Part shown: one piece after another, positions 1 to 8,529 of the stretch | Layout: every line of letters starts with the position of its first letter | Position numbering within the stretch: the stretch's first letter is position 1 | Assembly: GCA_040402055.1 (NCBI GenBank) | Contig: JBBANJ010000002.1 | Coordinates: 1 to 64,000 of the forward strand | Source: UBA2093 sp040402055 | GTDB lineage: Bacteria; Actinomycetota; Acidimicrobiia; Acidimicrobiales; Ilumatobacteraceae | DNA length: 64,000 bases | Direction of reading: 5' to 3' | Position numbers and translations under genes: made by a program | The notes under the pieces: generated by a model | Database searches by the model: none | What the model saw: the letters and a program-made list of their open reading frames with translations, nothing else | Told to the model about the DNA's origin: nothing

Positions 1-355
1 CGAGTTGTGTATATCCAGACGGTGCACCCTCTGGTGAAAAAACTAGATCAAGTAGCCCAAATATAGTGAGTAAGTGAAGAGTGTTGTACTGACTCCAATT
101 TTCAAGACGGTGATGTGGAAACCACGTTCCGCCATCTTCTGCTGTAAATAGGGCTGCTCCTACATTCTCAAAGAATCGGGAAAGCCTCTTGTAGTTTTCC
201 GCCGATCGTTTCGGTGTTATGTCCAGGTCAATTGTGGCGGGAACCGGCAAGCCTAATTGTTGAGCAGCAATTCCACCGATTACGACATATTGAACCTTTT
301 CTTTTTCTAGTTCTTCAAACAGTTTCTGAATATCAAGTCTTGGAACCTCGACCAT
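1..355 (-). CDS. Nucleotidyltransferase-fold protein, partial (putative toxin of an XRE/NTase pair)
   Basis: This reading frame runs off the left edge and stays open for 118 codons from an ATG at 355. Near residues 27-47 it has a GGIAAQQLG...ATIDLDI stretch. This resembles the GG-x(n)-R/T-x-DLD pattern of small nucleotidyltransferases such as AbiEii/DUF6036-type proteins. The second half of the domain is outside the window, so catalytic completeness cannot be judged. The start overlaps the end of the upstream helix-turn-helix gene by 23 bases, which implies translational coupling. By family analogy the pair would be a toxin-antitoxin or abortive-infection module; that role is inference. Confidence 0.6.
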   Translation of the reverse strand, partial: MVEVPRLDIQKLFEELEKEKVQYVVIGGIAAQQLGLPVPATIDLDITPKRSAENYKRLSRFFENVGAALFTAEDGGTWFPHHRLENWSQYNTLHLLTIFGLLDLVFSPEGAPSGYTQL

Positions 356-659
356 GTGCACTAATTCGCTTTCCTTCGCGAGTTATGTGTGCACGAACCT
401 GCGACCGAGGCAAAATCTTCTCTGCAGACTTACGAGACGCATCATGAGTGTCTGGTTCTGCAAGTCGCATACGCAATTCCATTCCAGTGACTCGAATGAG
501 CCTCGACAATGTTTCAACCGATGGGGATCTTTTGCCTGATTCATATGCCGAAATTGCGGCCTGGCTTGTCTTGCCTTTTCGGGCTAGTTCGGCCTGAGTG
601 AGACCGGCCTGCAAACGAGCCGTATGAATCAAATTGCGGGAATACACCTCTTTGGCCAT
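333..659 (-). CDS. XRE-family helix-turn-helix protein (putative antitoxin)
   Basis: A 108-residue protein with a Cro/C1-type helix-turn-helix over about residues 10-65 (ARLQAGLTQAELARKG...ISAYESGKRSPSVETLSRL). The remaining basic tail has no recognised fold. It probably binds DNA and autoregulates the operon with the nucleotidyltransferase gene that overlaps its 3' end. A TATAAT hexamer at 666-671 lies 6 bases before the ATG, so the transcript is probably leaderless. A palindrome at 668-685 overlaps that -10 element. The local DNA looks more AT-rich than the rest of the window, which fits acquired DNA. Confidence 0.75.
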   Translation of the reverse strand: MAKEVYSRNLIHTARLQAGLTQAELARKGKTSQAAISAYESGKRSPSVETLSRLIRVTGMELRMRLAEPDTHDASRKSAEKILPRSQVRAHITREGKRISAHGRGSKT

Positions 660-665
660 ATTTTA

Positions 666-685
666 ATTATACCTGTACAGATATA
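666..685 (-). promoter_or_regulatory. Promoter -10 and palindromic operator of the XRE/NTase pair
   Basis: Reading leftwards there is a consensus TATAAT (666-671) followed by six bases and then the ATG at 659. The segment 668-685 reads TATA-N-CTGTACAG-N-TATA, an 18-bp inverted repeat with only the two N positions breaking symmetry. A palindrome overlapping the -10 is the expected arrangement for autorepression by the XRE protein. Confidence 0.6.
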
Positions 686-707
686 TTTAGTTTGAAAAAG
701 TTGATGA

Positions 708-1409
708 CTAATTCACAAAAGACGCGAGCTCTGCAGCGGTAATTCCAGCCAGAGTGTCGCGGCGAATCATGCGGCCATTCACATCGTGGCGCATTGGCAC
801 ATCTACATGGTGTGGCACCGCAAGCACAATGGCACCTGCGGCTAGAGCAGAGGCAACACCCGTTGGTGAATCTTCAATTGCCACACACTTCGTGATGTCA
901 ACGCCCAAACGTTCAGCAGCCAGCAAGTATGCATCAGGGTGTGGTTTGCCGCGTTCAACATCTTCGCCTACCACTGATATGTCGAATGCGCCGTTTGGTA
1001 ATGCAGTGATTACTTCGTCCGCGAAGCGACGCCACGACATGGTGACAAGCGCAGTAGGAATTCTAGAAGTGCGAACATCAGCCAGTAGCTCACGTGCACC
1101 TGGACGCCATGGCACTTCACGCTTCAGTTCCGAGACCACACTGTCTAGCAACAGTTCAACAATCTCATGTGGTGTCAATCGAACGCCGCCATGCTCGATC
1201 ATGAAGCGACCGGAATCAAGAAGGTCGAAACCAACAACCGATCGTGCGAGATTATCGCTCCATGAATCACCGTGTTCTGCCACCACCGCGTGTTCAGCAG
1301 CGAACCAATACGGCTCAGTATCAACAATGGTGCCGTCCATATCCCACAACACGGCTTGCAACTGATTCAACTCGGGATTCGGCACCTCATTGACTGTACT
1401 TCTCGCCAT
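708..1409 (-). CDS. HAD-superfamily phosphatase/phosphoglucomutase-like hydrolase
   Basis: A 233-residue HAD-IA hydrolase. Motif I is DMDGTIVDTEPYW near the N terminus, motif II is VTMSWRRF, and motif III/IV is GKPHPDAYLLAAERLG...AIEDSPTGVASALAAG. These are the marks of beta-phosphoglucomutase-like phosphatases that dephosphorylate small sugar phosphates; the substrate is unknown. I use the ATG at 1409. A GTG at 1385, with TACAGT at 1393-1398 seven bases upstream, is an equally good leaderless start and would give 225 residues. The gene is divergent from the ABC-F gene, with only 11 bases between the two start codons. Confidence 0.85.
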   Translation of the reverse strand: MARSTVNEVPNPELNQLQAVLWDMDGTIVDTEPYWFAAEHAVVAEHGDSWSDNLARSVVGFDLLDSGRFMIEHGGVRLTPHEIVELLLDSVVSELKREVPWRPGARELLADVRTSRIPTALVTMSWRRFADEVITALPNGAFDISVVGEDVERGKPHPDAYLLAAERLGVDITKCVAIEDSPTGVASALAAGAIVLAVPHHVDVPMRHDVNGRMIRRDTLAGITAAELASFVN

Positions 1410-1420
1410 ACTGGATAACC

Positions 1421-3058
1421 GTGAGCAGCATTGTTGTATCTGAATTGGCATATTCGCCTCCTGGCGCAGACCAACTGTTCTTTGATGTCAGCTTTGGCGT
1501 CTCCCCTGGTGAGCACGCAGCAATCGTTGGGCCTAATGGTGTTGGCAAATCAACAATTCTGAAAATTCTCACTGGCCAATATGAAGCAGACGATGGTGAG
1601 TTCAGTATCGGCGGCACGTTCCTGCAGATGACTCAGGACGTTGGCATGAGCCGACCTGATGACAGTTTGCGCGACATGTTGATTGAAGTTGCACCAACTG
1701 CACTTCGTGAAGCGGGAAAGAAACTGTTCGCTGCTGAAAAAGCAATGATGAGCGGCGAAGACGATGGCATGAAGTACGCCGAAGCCCTTGGCGATTGGGG
1801 CGACCTTGGCGGGTATGACCTTGAGACTCAGTGGGCAGCATCTGCACAGCGCAGTGTGAAGACACCCGTTGATAACTTTGCGACACGTCTTGTGAGCCAA
1901 CTATCTGGTGGAGAACGCAAACGCCTAGTTCTTGACTTGTTGTTGACATCAGGTGCCGACGTGTTGTTCCTGGACGAACCAGATAACTACCTCGATATCC
2001 CGACACGTGGTTGGCTAGAAGAACAGATCAAGGCGTGCAAAAGCACGATTCTGATGGTGAGCCATGACCGCACACTGTTAGAGCGCGTAGCAACCAAGAT
2101 CATTGCTGTTGAAGGTTCGGGCGCGTGGGTGCATGGCGGTTCATACGTGACTTTCCCCGACGCGCGACAGAAGCGTCAGGAGTTATTAGGCGATGACTTG
2201 AAGCGCTGGAATGATGAAGAGCGCCGACTGTTTCATCACATGAAGATCATGAAGCAGCGTGCTGCACAGAACTTTAAGAATGCAACAAAAGCGAACGGTG
2301 CGGAAACACGTTGGGAAAAGTTCGTAAAAGCTGGACCGCCTCCCCCGCCTGTTGCAGACCAACAGATTTATGTTCGATTCCGCGGTGCAGACTCTGCCCG
2401 TCGCGTTGTGAAGTTTGAAGCAGTTGCTATTGGCGAGCTGTTCATGCCATTTTCTGATGAAGTGCATTTTGGTGAGCGCCTCGGGCTTATTGGTCCGAAC
2501 GGAACCGGAAAGACTCACCTACTCAATGCGCTCAACGGCAAAGCGGAAGGTCTAATTGGCGACATTACGTTTGGGCCTCGCACTTCAGTTGGCATGTTCA
2601 ACCAAGTGAACGACAGACCAGAGTTTCACGGGCGTGAATGTATTGAAATTGTGCGCGACAGGTTGTCTGACGAACAAAAGTCAATGGGGGCACTCGCCCG
2701 CTACGGCTTGCGCAACAATGCTCGCCAAGAATTCCAGACATTGTCAGGTGGACAGAAAGCGCGTCTTGAAATCCTGAGCCTCGAACTTGCTGGTCACAAC
2801 GTGTTGTTGCTTGACGAGCCAACTGACAACCTTGACATTGATTCATCTGAGGCTCTCGAGCGTGCCATTGAAGGTTTCGAAGGCACTGTGATTGCAGTAA
2901 GCCACGACCGCACATTCCTTGCGAACTTTGACAGGTTCATCATGATTACTGACGATGGCGATGTGTATGAGTTGCCTGATTACGACATTGCATTGGCTGG
3001 GCTCTCTGCCCCTGCAGAACTTGCAACGTTGCGCCTCGCAAAGCCACTTACCGTCTAA
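1421..3058 (+). CDS. ABC-F family ATPase (ribosome-associated type)
   Basis: A 545-residue soluble protein with two ABC cassettes and no membrane segments. Walker A motifs are GPNGVGKS (residues 37-44) and GPNGTGKT (358-365). Signature motifs are LSGGERKR and LSGGQKAR, and the Walker B motifs end in LDEPDNYLD and LDEPTDNLD. Between the cassettes lies a long charged linker (about 245-310), the P-site tRNA interaction motif region of ABC-F proteins. ABC-F proteins act on ribosomes as translation factors or antibiotic-protection factors. The subfamily cannot be assigned by eye. The start is a GTG. Confidence 0.88.
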   Translation: MSSIVVSELAYSPPGADQLFFDVSFGVSPGEHAAIVGPNGVGKSTILKILTGQYEADDGEFSIGGTFLQMTQDVGMSRPDDSLRDMLIEVAPTALREAGKKLFAAEKAMMSGEDDGMKYAEALGDWGDLGGYDLETQWAASAQRSVKTPVDNFATRLVSQLSGGERKRLVLDLLLTSGADVLFLDEPDNYLDIPTRGWLEEQIKACKSTILMVSHDRTLLERVATKIIAVEGSGAWVHGGSYVTFPDARQKRQELLGDDLKRWNDEERRLFHHMKIMKQRAAQNFKNATKANGAETRWEKFVKAGPPPPPVADQQIYVRFRGADSARRVVKFEAVAIGELFMPFSDEVHFGERLGLIGPNGTGKTHLLNALNGKAEGLIGDITFGPRTSVGMFNQVNDRPEFHGRECIEIVRDRLSDEQKSMGALARYGLRNNARQEFQTLSGGQKARLEILSLELAGHNVLLLDEPTDNLDIDSSEALERAIEGFEGTVIAVSHDRTFLANFDRFIMITDDGDVYELPDYDIALAGLSAPAELATLRLAKPLTV

Positions 3059-3110
3059 GTCACTTTCGGAGGGCACATTGCCCAGTAGCCGCATACGACA
3101 CAACTAGAAG

Positions 3111-3116
3111 TAGCGT
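3111..3116 (+). promoter_or_regulatory. Putative leaderless -10 (TAGCGT)
   Basis: TAGCGT lies 7 bases before the ATG at 3124, so transcription would begin at or next to the start codon. Confidence 0.4.
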
Positions 3117-3123
3117 CACCTGC

Positions 3124-4092
3124 ATGAAAGCTGCTGTTTATTACCAGACTGGCGGACCTGAGGTCCTTAAGTACGAAGACGTGGCTGAGCCACTATTGCG
3201 ACCAGGCGGAGTACTGATTGATGTTGCTGCGATTGCAATTCAAGGTGGCGACACGCTCAACAGAACTGGTGGAGCATTAGCGACCAAGCCTCACATCGTT
3301 GGATATCAAGCAGCAGGCATTGTGCGCGAAGTTGGCGAGGGCGTCACTGCGTTTACAAAAGGACAACAAGTCGTTGCCACTATGGGATTCGGATCGCATG
3401 CTGAGGTCATCAGTGTTCCCGCTGCAGCCGTGTGGGCAGTGCCGGCTGGTCTATCACTACAAGAAGCTGCAGGAATTCCAATCGAGTTCGGTACAGCAGA
3501 TGATTGCTTGTTTGAATTCGGTCGTTTGAAGGCCGGCGAAACTGTTCTCATCCAGGCCGGAGCAAGCGGTGTTGGCCTCGCAGGTATTCAGTTGGCAAAA
3601 GCTGCTGGTGCAACAGTGCTTGCAACAGCCTCAAGTGATGAGCGCCTCGAGCGCTTGAAGGAATATGGGCTTGATCATGGCATCAACTACACGAAGGTAG
3701 ATGCAGCAAAAGAAGTTCTGGAATACACAAACGGTGCGGGCGTGAACTTGGTTGTTGACTCTGTCGGTGGTTCCACTTTGGAAGGCAGCGTTGCCATGTT
3801 GGCGTATCGCGGTCGCATCAGTTGGGTTGGCCGTGCAGGTCGCGAACCACGTCCGCCAGAAATCGGCGCGATCATGGGCAAGAACGCCTCTATCACCGGT
3901 GTTTTCCTTGGGGCAGAGATGGCAATGAACCCAACGCGTACTCACCCAATGATTGAGAGCCTTATTGCTCGCATCGCCAAGAAAGAGTTGACGGTTGTTA
4001 TTGACTCGACATTCCCACTGTCTGACGCAGCCGGAGCACACCGCCATATCGAAAGCCGCAAGGCATTCGGTCGCGTACTGCTGATCCCGTAA
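3124..4092 (+). CDS. Zinc-less medium-chain quinone oxidoreductase (QOR-like)
   Basis: A 322-residue medium-chain dehydrogenase/reductase. An N-terminal GroES-like domain is followed by a Rossmann fold with AGASGVGLAGIQLAKAAGA near residues 142-160. The structural and catalytic zinc-ligand cysteines of alcohol dehydrogenases are absent. This points to the NADPH:quinone reductase/zeta-crystallin branch, which reduces quinones or enones with NADPH. The substrate is unknown. It is convergent with the NRAMP gene, whose stop abuts its own. Confidence 0.85.
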   Translation: MKAAVYYQTGGPEVLKYEDVAEPLLRPGGVLIDVAAIAIQGGDTLNRTGGALATKPHIVGYQAAGIVREVGEGVTAFTKGQQVVATMGFGSHAEVISVPAAAVWAVPAGLSLQEAAGIPIEFGTADDCLFEFGRLKAGETVLIQAGASGVGLAGIQLAKAAGATVLATASSDERLERLKEYGLDHGINYTKVDAAKEVLEYTNGAGVNLVVDSVGGSTLEGSVAMLAYRGRISWVGRAGREPRPPEIGAIMGKNASITGVFLGAEMAMNPTRTHPMIESLIARIAKKELTVVIDSTFPLSDAAGAHRHIESRKAFGRVLLIP

Positions 4093-5358
4093 CTATTTCG
4101 CGAAGAGATACAGCACTGGCAACACGGTGCTGAATATTGCTGCAAGCGAAACAAGAGTGGTGGACACTCGACCGCTGACATGCGTCCCAAGAACTTGTGG
4201 CTTACGCGACAACAATAGAATCATGAAAATCAGTGGCGGAGCTGAAAGTCCATTAAGAACTGCGGAAAAATACAAGGCTCGAACTGGGTTGAACCCAAAG
4301 AAGTTCATGGACAGCCCAACCATCATTGATGCAAAGATCACAAGATAAAACGCTTTCGCCTGTGAAACTTTGAGGCTCAGCCCTTCTCGCCAACCGAATG
4401 TTTCGCTCAATGCATACGATGTGGAACCAGCTAACACCGGAACAGCCAATAAGCCAGTTCCCATGATTCCTAGGGTAAAAAGCACTTTGGCCATTGAGCC
4501 AGCCAAAGGTTCTAATGCTTGAGCAGCTTGTTCAGCCGTTTTTATCTGAGTGATGCCGTTCGAGCCCAGAGTTGCTGCCGACGTCACCATGATGGCAAAC
4601 ATTACGAAGACACCTGACGACATTCCAGCAATTACATCACCACGCATCGCACGCATGTGCACAAGCCCGTCACCCAATTCACCAGGATGTTCCTTTAGCT
4701 CTTCGACTTCTTCACTTGTCTGCCAGAAAAATAGATACGGAGAGATAGTTGTTCCAAAAATCGCAATCATTGCGGCAAGTTCCGGACGATTGAACCCAAG
4801 ACGGGGAACCAGTAAATGATTCAGTACATCGAACCAACTGACATTGATAATGAAAAGAACAACTACGTACGACAGCAACGACACACATAACCAGCGAAGA
4901 ACTTTTGAATATTGGTGATACGGAATCGCGATCTCAAGGGCGGCCATGCCAAGTGCAAACACAACGACCAGCACTGCTTGCGGTACGGGCACAATCATGT
5001 GGGTTGCAGCAGCCATAGAACCGAGGTCTGCTCCGATATTGAAGGTGTTTGCTGCAATCACCAAAGTGAGAGCCACATAAAGAACCCATCGCGGGAATTC
5101 TTCTTTAATCAGCGTGGCGAGACCCTTGCCGGAGAACAGGCCAAGGCGGGCGGTGGACTCTTGCACAGCAGCGGCCAATGGCAACGCGAGAACTGTGGTC
5201 CATAAAAGATTGAAACCGAAAGCGGCGCCAACTTGGGAGTACGTAGAGATGCCTGACGGATCATCATCTGCTGCACCCGTAACAAGCCCTGGACCGACGC
5301 GCTGGAAATACCCACGTCCGCCGAAATGGTGGCGATGAGGGTGACGTTGTTTCTTCAC
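4093..5358 (-). CDS. NRAMP-family divalent metal transporter, atypical motifs
   Basis: A 421-residue polytopic membrane protein with about eleven hydrophobic segments. The first carries GAADDDPSGISTYSQVGAAFG, the position of the NRAMP helix-1 metal motif. Canonical Mn/Fe transporters have DPGN there and MPH in helix 6. Here the corresponding segments read DPSG and SPYLFFW, so the Asn and Met metal ligands are missing while the Asp is kept. Metal specificity is therefore open. I chose the GTG at 5358 because GAGGAG lies six bases upstream; the open frame extends 19 codons further without support. A short His-rich N terminus (HPHRHH) precedes helix 1. Confidence 0.82.
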   Translation of the reverse strand: MKKQRHPHRHHFGGRGYFQRVGPGLVTGAADDDPSGISTYSQVGAAFGFNLLWTTVLALPLAAAVQESTARLGLFSGKGLATLIKEEFPRWVLYVALTLVIAANTFNIGADLGSMAAATHMIVPVPQAVLVVVFALGMAALEIAIPYHQYSKVLRWLCVSLLSYVVVLFIINVSWFDVLNHLLVPRLGFNRPELAAMIAIFGTTISPYLFFWQTSEEVEELKEHPGELGDGLVHMRAMRGDVIAGMSSGVFVMFAIMVTSAATLGSNGITQIKTAEQAAQALEPLAGSMAKVLFTLGIMGTGLLAVPVLAGSTSYALSETFGWREGLSLKVSQAKAFYLVIFASMMVGLSMNFFGFNPVRALYFSAVLNGLSAPPLIFMILLLSRKPQVLGTHVSGRVSTTLVSLAAIFSTVLPVLYLFAK

Positions 5359-5429
5359 ATCAATCTCCTCGTAACAGTGCGTTGTCTTCCAGTGTAGAAG
5401 GCAGTGCTCAGACAACTAATCTCATAGAT

Positions 5430-6476
5430 GTGGCACCATCTCCCCTTCCCGTTGTTGGCTTTATTGGTACGGGTCATATCGCTACCTTTCATTCAAAGAT
5501 GCTGAAGATCAGCGGCGTGCCCATGACCCGTGGAGGCTGTTTCGATATTGACGCAGAACGTTCTGCAGTTTTTGCACAAGCATCAGGTAGCAAGGTTATG
5601 GAATCGGCTGATGAAGTAATCGCCACAAGCGACATGGTGTACATATGTACTTGGACTAGTGAGCACCAATCACTTGTAGCAAAATGCATTGCAGCGGGGA
5701 AACCATTCTTCTGCGAGAAGCCATTGAGTGTTGGTTTACACGAAGCTTCCGAAATGCATTCGGCGGCAATTTCTAGTGGCTTAACGCACCAATGTGGATT
5801 GATTCTTCGACGTTCTCCTGCCTATTTATGGGCACGCGAACTCATTTCTGACCCTGCAGCTGGTGCGCCAATGGCAGTGGTGTTTCGTGATGATCAATTT
5901 ATTCCGGTACAAGGTCATTACAAATCAACCTGGCGCGGCGATGTAGAGAAAGCAGGAGCTGGCACTTTGCTGGAACACAGCATTCATGATGTTGACATGT
6001 TGCGATTCCTTATTGGTGATGTTGAATCTGTCAGTGCAAGAGCAACATACCGCCACGAAATCGAAGGAATTGAAGATGTGGTTGCAGCCTCAATCGGTTT
6101 TGCTAACGGCGCTATCGGAACTTTGACAACAATTTGGCACGACAACTTGTCACGCCCCAGCCTGCGCAATGTTGAAGTGTTCTGCGAGCATCGCACAGTA
6201 GTTATCGCTGGCGATGACTGGTTTGGGCCTGTTACGTGGAGCAACGCCGATGGAACGACTGGTTCATTGGAAGGTGCGGAACTTTTAGAAAAGACTGCGC
6301 CATTAGCTATTGGCGACGCAAATCCTGATGGCGCATTTGTCAAGGCTGCAGTAGATGGCACGGCAGGTTTCCCCGATTTCTCCATTGCATTGGAAGCGCA
6401 CCGCATTGTGGAAGCCATGTATCGCAGTGCACGAGATAATGGCAATGCTGTGCGTGTTGCTTCAGTTCAACCGTGA
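5430..6476 (+). CDS. Gfo/Idh/MocA-family oxidoreductase
   Basis: A 348-residue NAD(P)-dependent oxidoreductase with an N-terminal Rossmann fold (PVVGFIGTGHIATFHSKML) and the family's EKP motif (GKPFFCEKPLSVG). An H-x(3)-D pair in HSIHDVDMLRFLIGDV opens the C-terminal substrate domain. Members act on sugars, inositols and related polyols; the substrate is not predictable here. I prefer the GTG at 5430 because TAATCT at 5417-5422 sits 7 bases upstream. A TTG at 5382 would add 16 non-family-like residues. A GNAT gene overlaps its 3' end by 4 bases. Confidence 0.82.
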   Translation: MAPSPLPVVGFIGTGHIATFHSKMLKISGVPMTRGGCFDIDAERSAVFAQASGSKVMESADEVIATSDMVYICTWTSEHQSLVAKCIAAGKPFFCEKPLSVGLHEASEMHSAAISSGLTHQCGLILRRSPAYLWARELISDPAAGAPMAVVFRDDQFIPVQGHYKSTWRGDVEKAGAGTLLEHSIHDVDMLRFLIGDVESVSARATYRHEIEGIEDVVAASIGFANGAIGTLTTIWHDNLSRPSLRNVEVFCEHRTVVIAGDDWFGPVTWSNADGTTGSLEGAELLEKTAPLAIGDANPDGAFVKAAVDGTAGFPDFSIALEAHRIVEAMYRSARDNGNAVRVASVQP

Positions 6477-6916
6477 CATACGTGGTCTCTCAAGTCGCGT
6501 TGGCCGACATCATGCAATTGCGTGTTGCGGTATTGCGTAAAGGTACTCCTGCCACAGACTGCAATTACCCAGAAGATGCTTACCCAGACGTTGTTCATTT
6601 CGCAATCTTCCATGAAGGCATTGCCATCGCCACCTCGTCGTGGTTTATGAAGGAATGCCCAGAGAAACCAGGTGCCGCTGCAATGCAGTTAAAAGGAATG
6701 GCAGTTGCAGACGAACTTCAGGGGGCTGGTCTTGGTGCGCTGTTAATTAACGCTGGTCTTGCACTGGCGAACGAACGCGGTGCAGCAATTGCATGGGCGC
6801 GAGCACGTGACAGTGCCTTAGGTTTCTACGAACGACTCGGTTTTGTCTCTACAGGTGACGGATTCGTTGATGGCCCTACCGCGATGCCACACCACATCGT
6901 GGTACGAACGCTCTAG
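6473..6916 (+). CDS. GNAT-family N-acetyltransferase
   Basis: A 147-residue single-domain acetyltransferase. Acetyl-CoA binding motif A is MAVADELQGAGLGALLINAGL, and a later FYERLGFVSTGDGF matches motif B. The overall layout resembles ElaA/YjdJ-like GNATs, and the acceptor is unknown. Its GTG start overlaps the stop of the oxidoreductase gene by 4 bases, so the two are co-translated and may share a pathway. It is convergent with the copper gene, overlapping it by 4 bases at the 3' end. Confidence 0.8.
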   Translation: MTYVVSQVALADIMQLRVAVLRKGTPATDCNYPEDAYPDVVHFAIFHEGIAIATSSWFMKECPEKPGAAAMQLKGMAVADELQGAGLGALLINAGLALANERGAAIAWARARDSALGFYERLGFVSTGDGFVDGPTAMPHHIVVRTL

Positions 6917-8529
6917 TCCTGCACTGTTACAACAGTTGCAAACAAGAGTGTTTGGTTTGGCGCTGGGGATACGCGTGTATTCATGTTCCACGCACCTGAA
7001 AAAGGAAACTGCACGATGCCAATCCAATGATTCGGGCCTATCTCTGTCATAGACACGGGAATGGCCGGAATACTGCGCGATGGCAAATCGAATTGCACAG
7101 TTACTGACTCGACCGGTGTTAGCGAACCACCTGGTGGCGTGAGAACAACGTGAACTTCAGCTGTGCCGACAACAGCAGGGACTACAGATAGTTCCGCCAC
7201 GATGCCATTCTGAACCTTTGTGGCACTGTATGAAATTGGTGTGGCTGGCTTTGCGTTCGGAGATTGCGCAACCATTAATGATGTAACGGCAAGCACCAAC
7301 ACAACCAACGCTGATTCCCGTCTGATGATCTTTGCGATGGATGAAAAACTGCCCAACTGCAATTTGGCTCGAGCTTTCGACCCAAAGACAACTACGGCTC
7401 CGACAAGCAGAGTCTTGAGAAGCAATAACTTCCCGAAATGTGTCTGGGTGATGGTGCTGATTCCGCCAAGCAAATGAAGCCCTTGCACAACGCCCGTCAC
7501 AACCACAACCGGCATTGACCACGTTGCCATCTGAGAAAATCTCTTTGCCTCATTTTCAACGTTGTTGTCTTTAGAAACAACGGCGAGTGCCAGCAGTGCT
7601 CCGACCCACGTGGAAATGGCAACAAGGTGAATCATGTCGAGAGGGACAAATATTCCTGGCAATGTTCCGGCGCTTTGGTGTCCACTTGCTGCGTACGTCG
7701 TAATAGTGATGACGGCAGTAGTAACAACACTGATACGCCAGCGGCGACTCACCGACGCAGATGCTGTGAGAGCAATTACACCCCAAGCAAACGCACAGAT
7801 CGCACGGATGAACAGCGCAAGCCCTAAGCGTGTTTGCATCACTTCGCCGATCAGGAATGAATCAAATAGTGATCCCCATGATTTTCCAGCCGTGTACGGA
7901 CCTTGCATAAGTAATAGGCCCAGTGAAGAAACGGCAATAGACACCGATGAATACCGAAGTGTTTTACCTATGCGAGCATTACCCAACAGAGGCGATCGCC
8001 ACAACAGAGAAACACAAACAATGAGAAGGAGTACCCCGAGAAACCCAAGCAAGCGGAGAATCGACATAGGGTTTCCTAGTGGAGACGTTGTCTCGGTCCT
8101 ACTGAGTACCTCTTCTAACAACGCAGCACTTGTGCCGGTTGACTTTGTTCCGATCTCAAAAGGGAACGCACCAGTAACTGGATGCCCATCAGCACTGACT
8201 ACGCGCCATACGACCACATAAACGCCATTCTTGAGCGTGGGTACTTCTGCAGTGACTACTGACGTGTCTGATACAGATCGCACGGTATTGCTGTTGGCGA
8301 CTTCGCGTTGTTCAGAGTCATAGATACGAACATCACCCAACGTTGCTTCAACTTGTTCGTCAAAGTCGAGGCGAATCTCTTTCGGCGAAGACGCGAGAAG
8401 TGCAGATGCCTCAGGGATAGAGGATTCAAGAATCGCATGAGCGCTTGCAATTCCCGGAATAAAAGTCAGCGCCAGAACTGTGCTTGCAAGTGCGGCTACA
8501 GATATCCGTCGAAAAGTATGGAGCGTCAC
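6913..8529 (-). CDS. CopC-CopD fusion, copper uptake/resistance protein
   Basis: A 538-residue protein. A signal peptide (residues 1-29) ends at IASA before HAILESS, which leaves the N-terminal His expected to bind Cu(II). The CopC beta-sandwich (about 30-128) includes SADGHPVTG. It is followed by about eight membrane segments of a CopD domain (about 155-425). The C-terminal 110 residues form a second extracytoplasmic beta-rich domain resembling YtkA/FixH-like domains. CopC chaperones periplasmic copper and CopD moves it across the membrane. The ATG overlaps the stop of the upstream MDMPI-fold gene by 4 bases. Confidence 0.88.
   Translation of the reverse strand: MTLHTFRRISVAALASTVLALTFIPGIASAHAILESSIPEASALLASSPKEIRLDFDEQVEATLGDVRIYDSEQREVANSNTVRSVSDTSVVTAEVPTLKNGVYVVVWRVVSADGHPVTGAFPFEIGTKSTGTSAALLEEVLSRTETTSPLGNPMSILRLLGFLGVLLLIVCVSLLWRSPLLGNARIGKTLRYSSVSIAVSSLGLLLMQGPYTAGKSWGSLFDSFLIGEVMQTRLGLALFIRAICAFAWGVIALTASASVSRRWRISVVTTAVITITTYAASGHQSAGTLPGIFVPLDMIHLVAISTWVGALLALAVVSKDNNVENEAKRFSQMATWSMPVVVVTGVVQGLHLLGGISTITQTHFGKLLLLKTLLVGAVVVFGSKARAKLQLGSFSSIAKIIRRESALVVLVLAVTSLMVAQSPNAKPATPISYSATKVQNGIVAELSVVPAVVGTAEVHVVLTPPGGSLTPVESVTVQFDLPSRSIPAIPVSMTEIGPNHWIGIVQFPFSGAWNMNTRVSPAPNQTLLFATVVTVQD

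Noticed and set aside
754..1365. Long open frame (203 codons) opposite the HAD gene
   Set aside because: It mirrors HAD codons, has no recognisable domain and no start signal. The HAD motifs are clear on the other strand.
7634..8221. Long open frame (195 codons) opposite copC-copD
   Set aside because: An antisense shadow; the composition is rich in Arg, Ser, Thr and Asn with no domain, and the sense strand encodes clear CopC and CopD segments.
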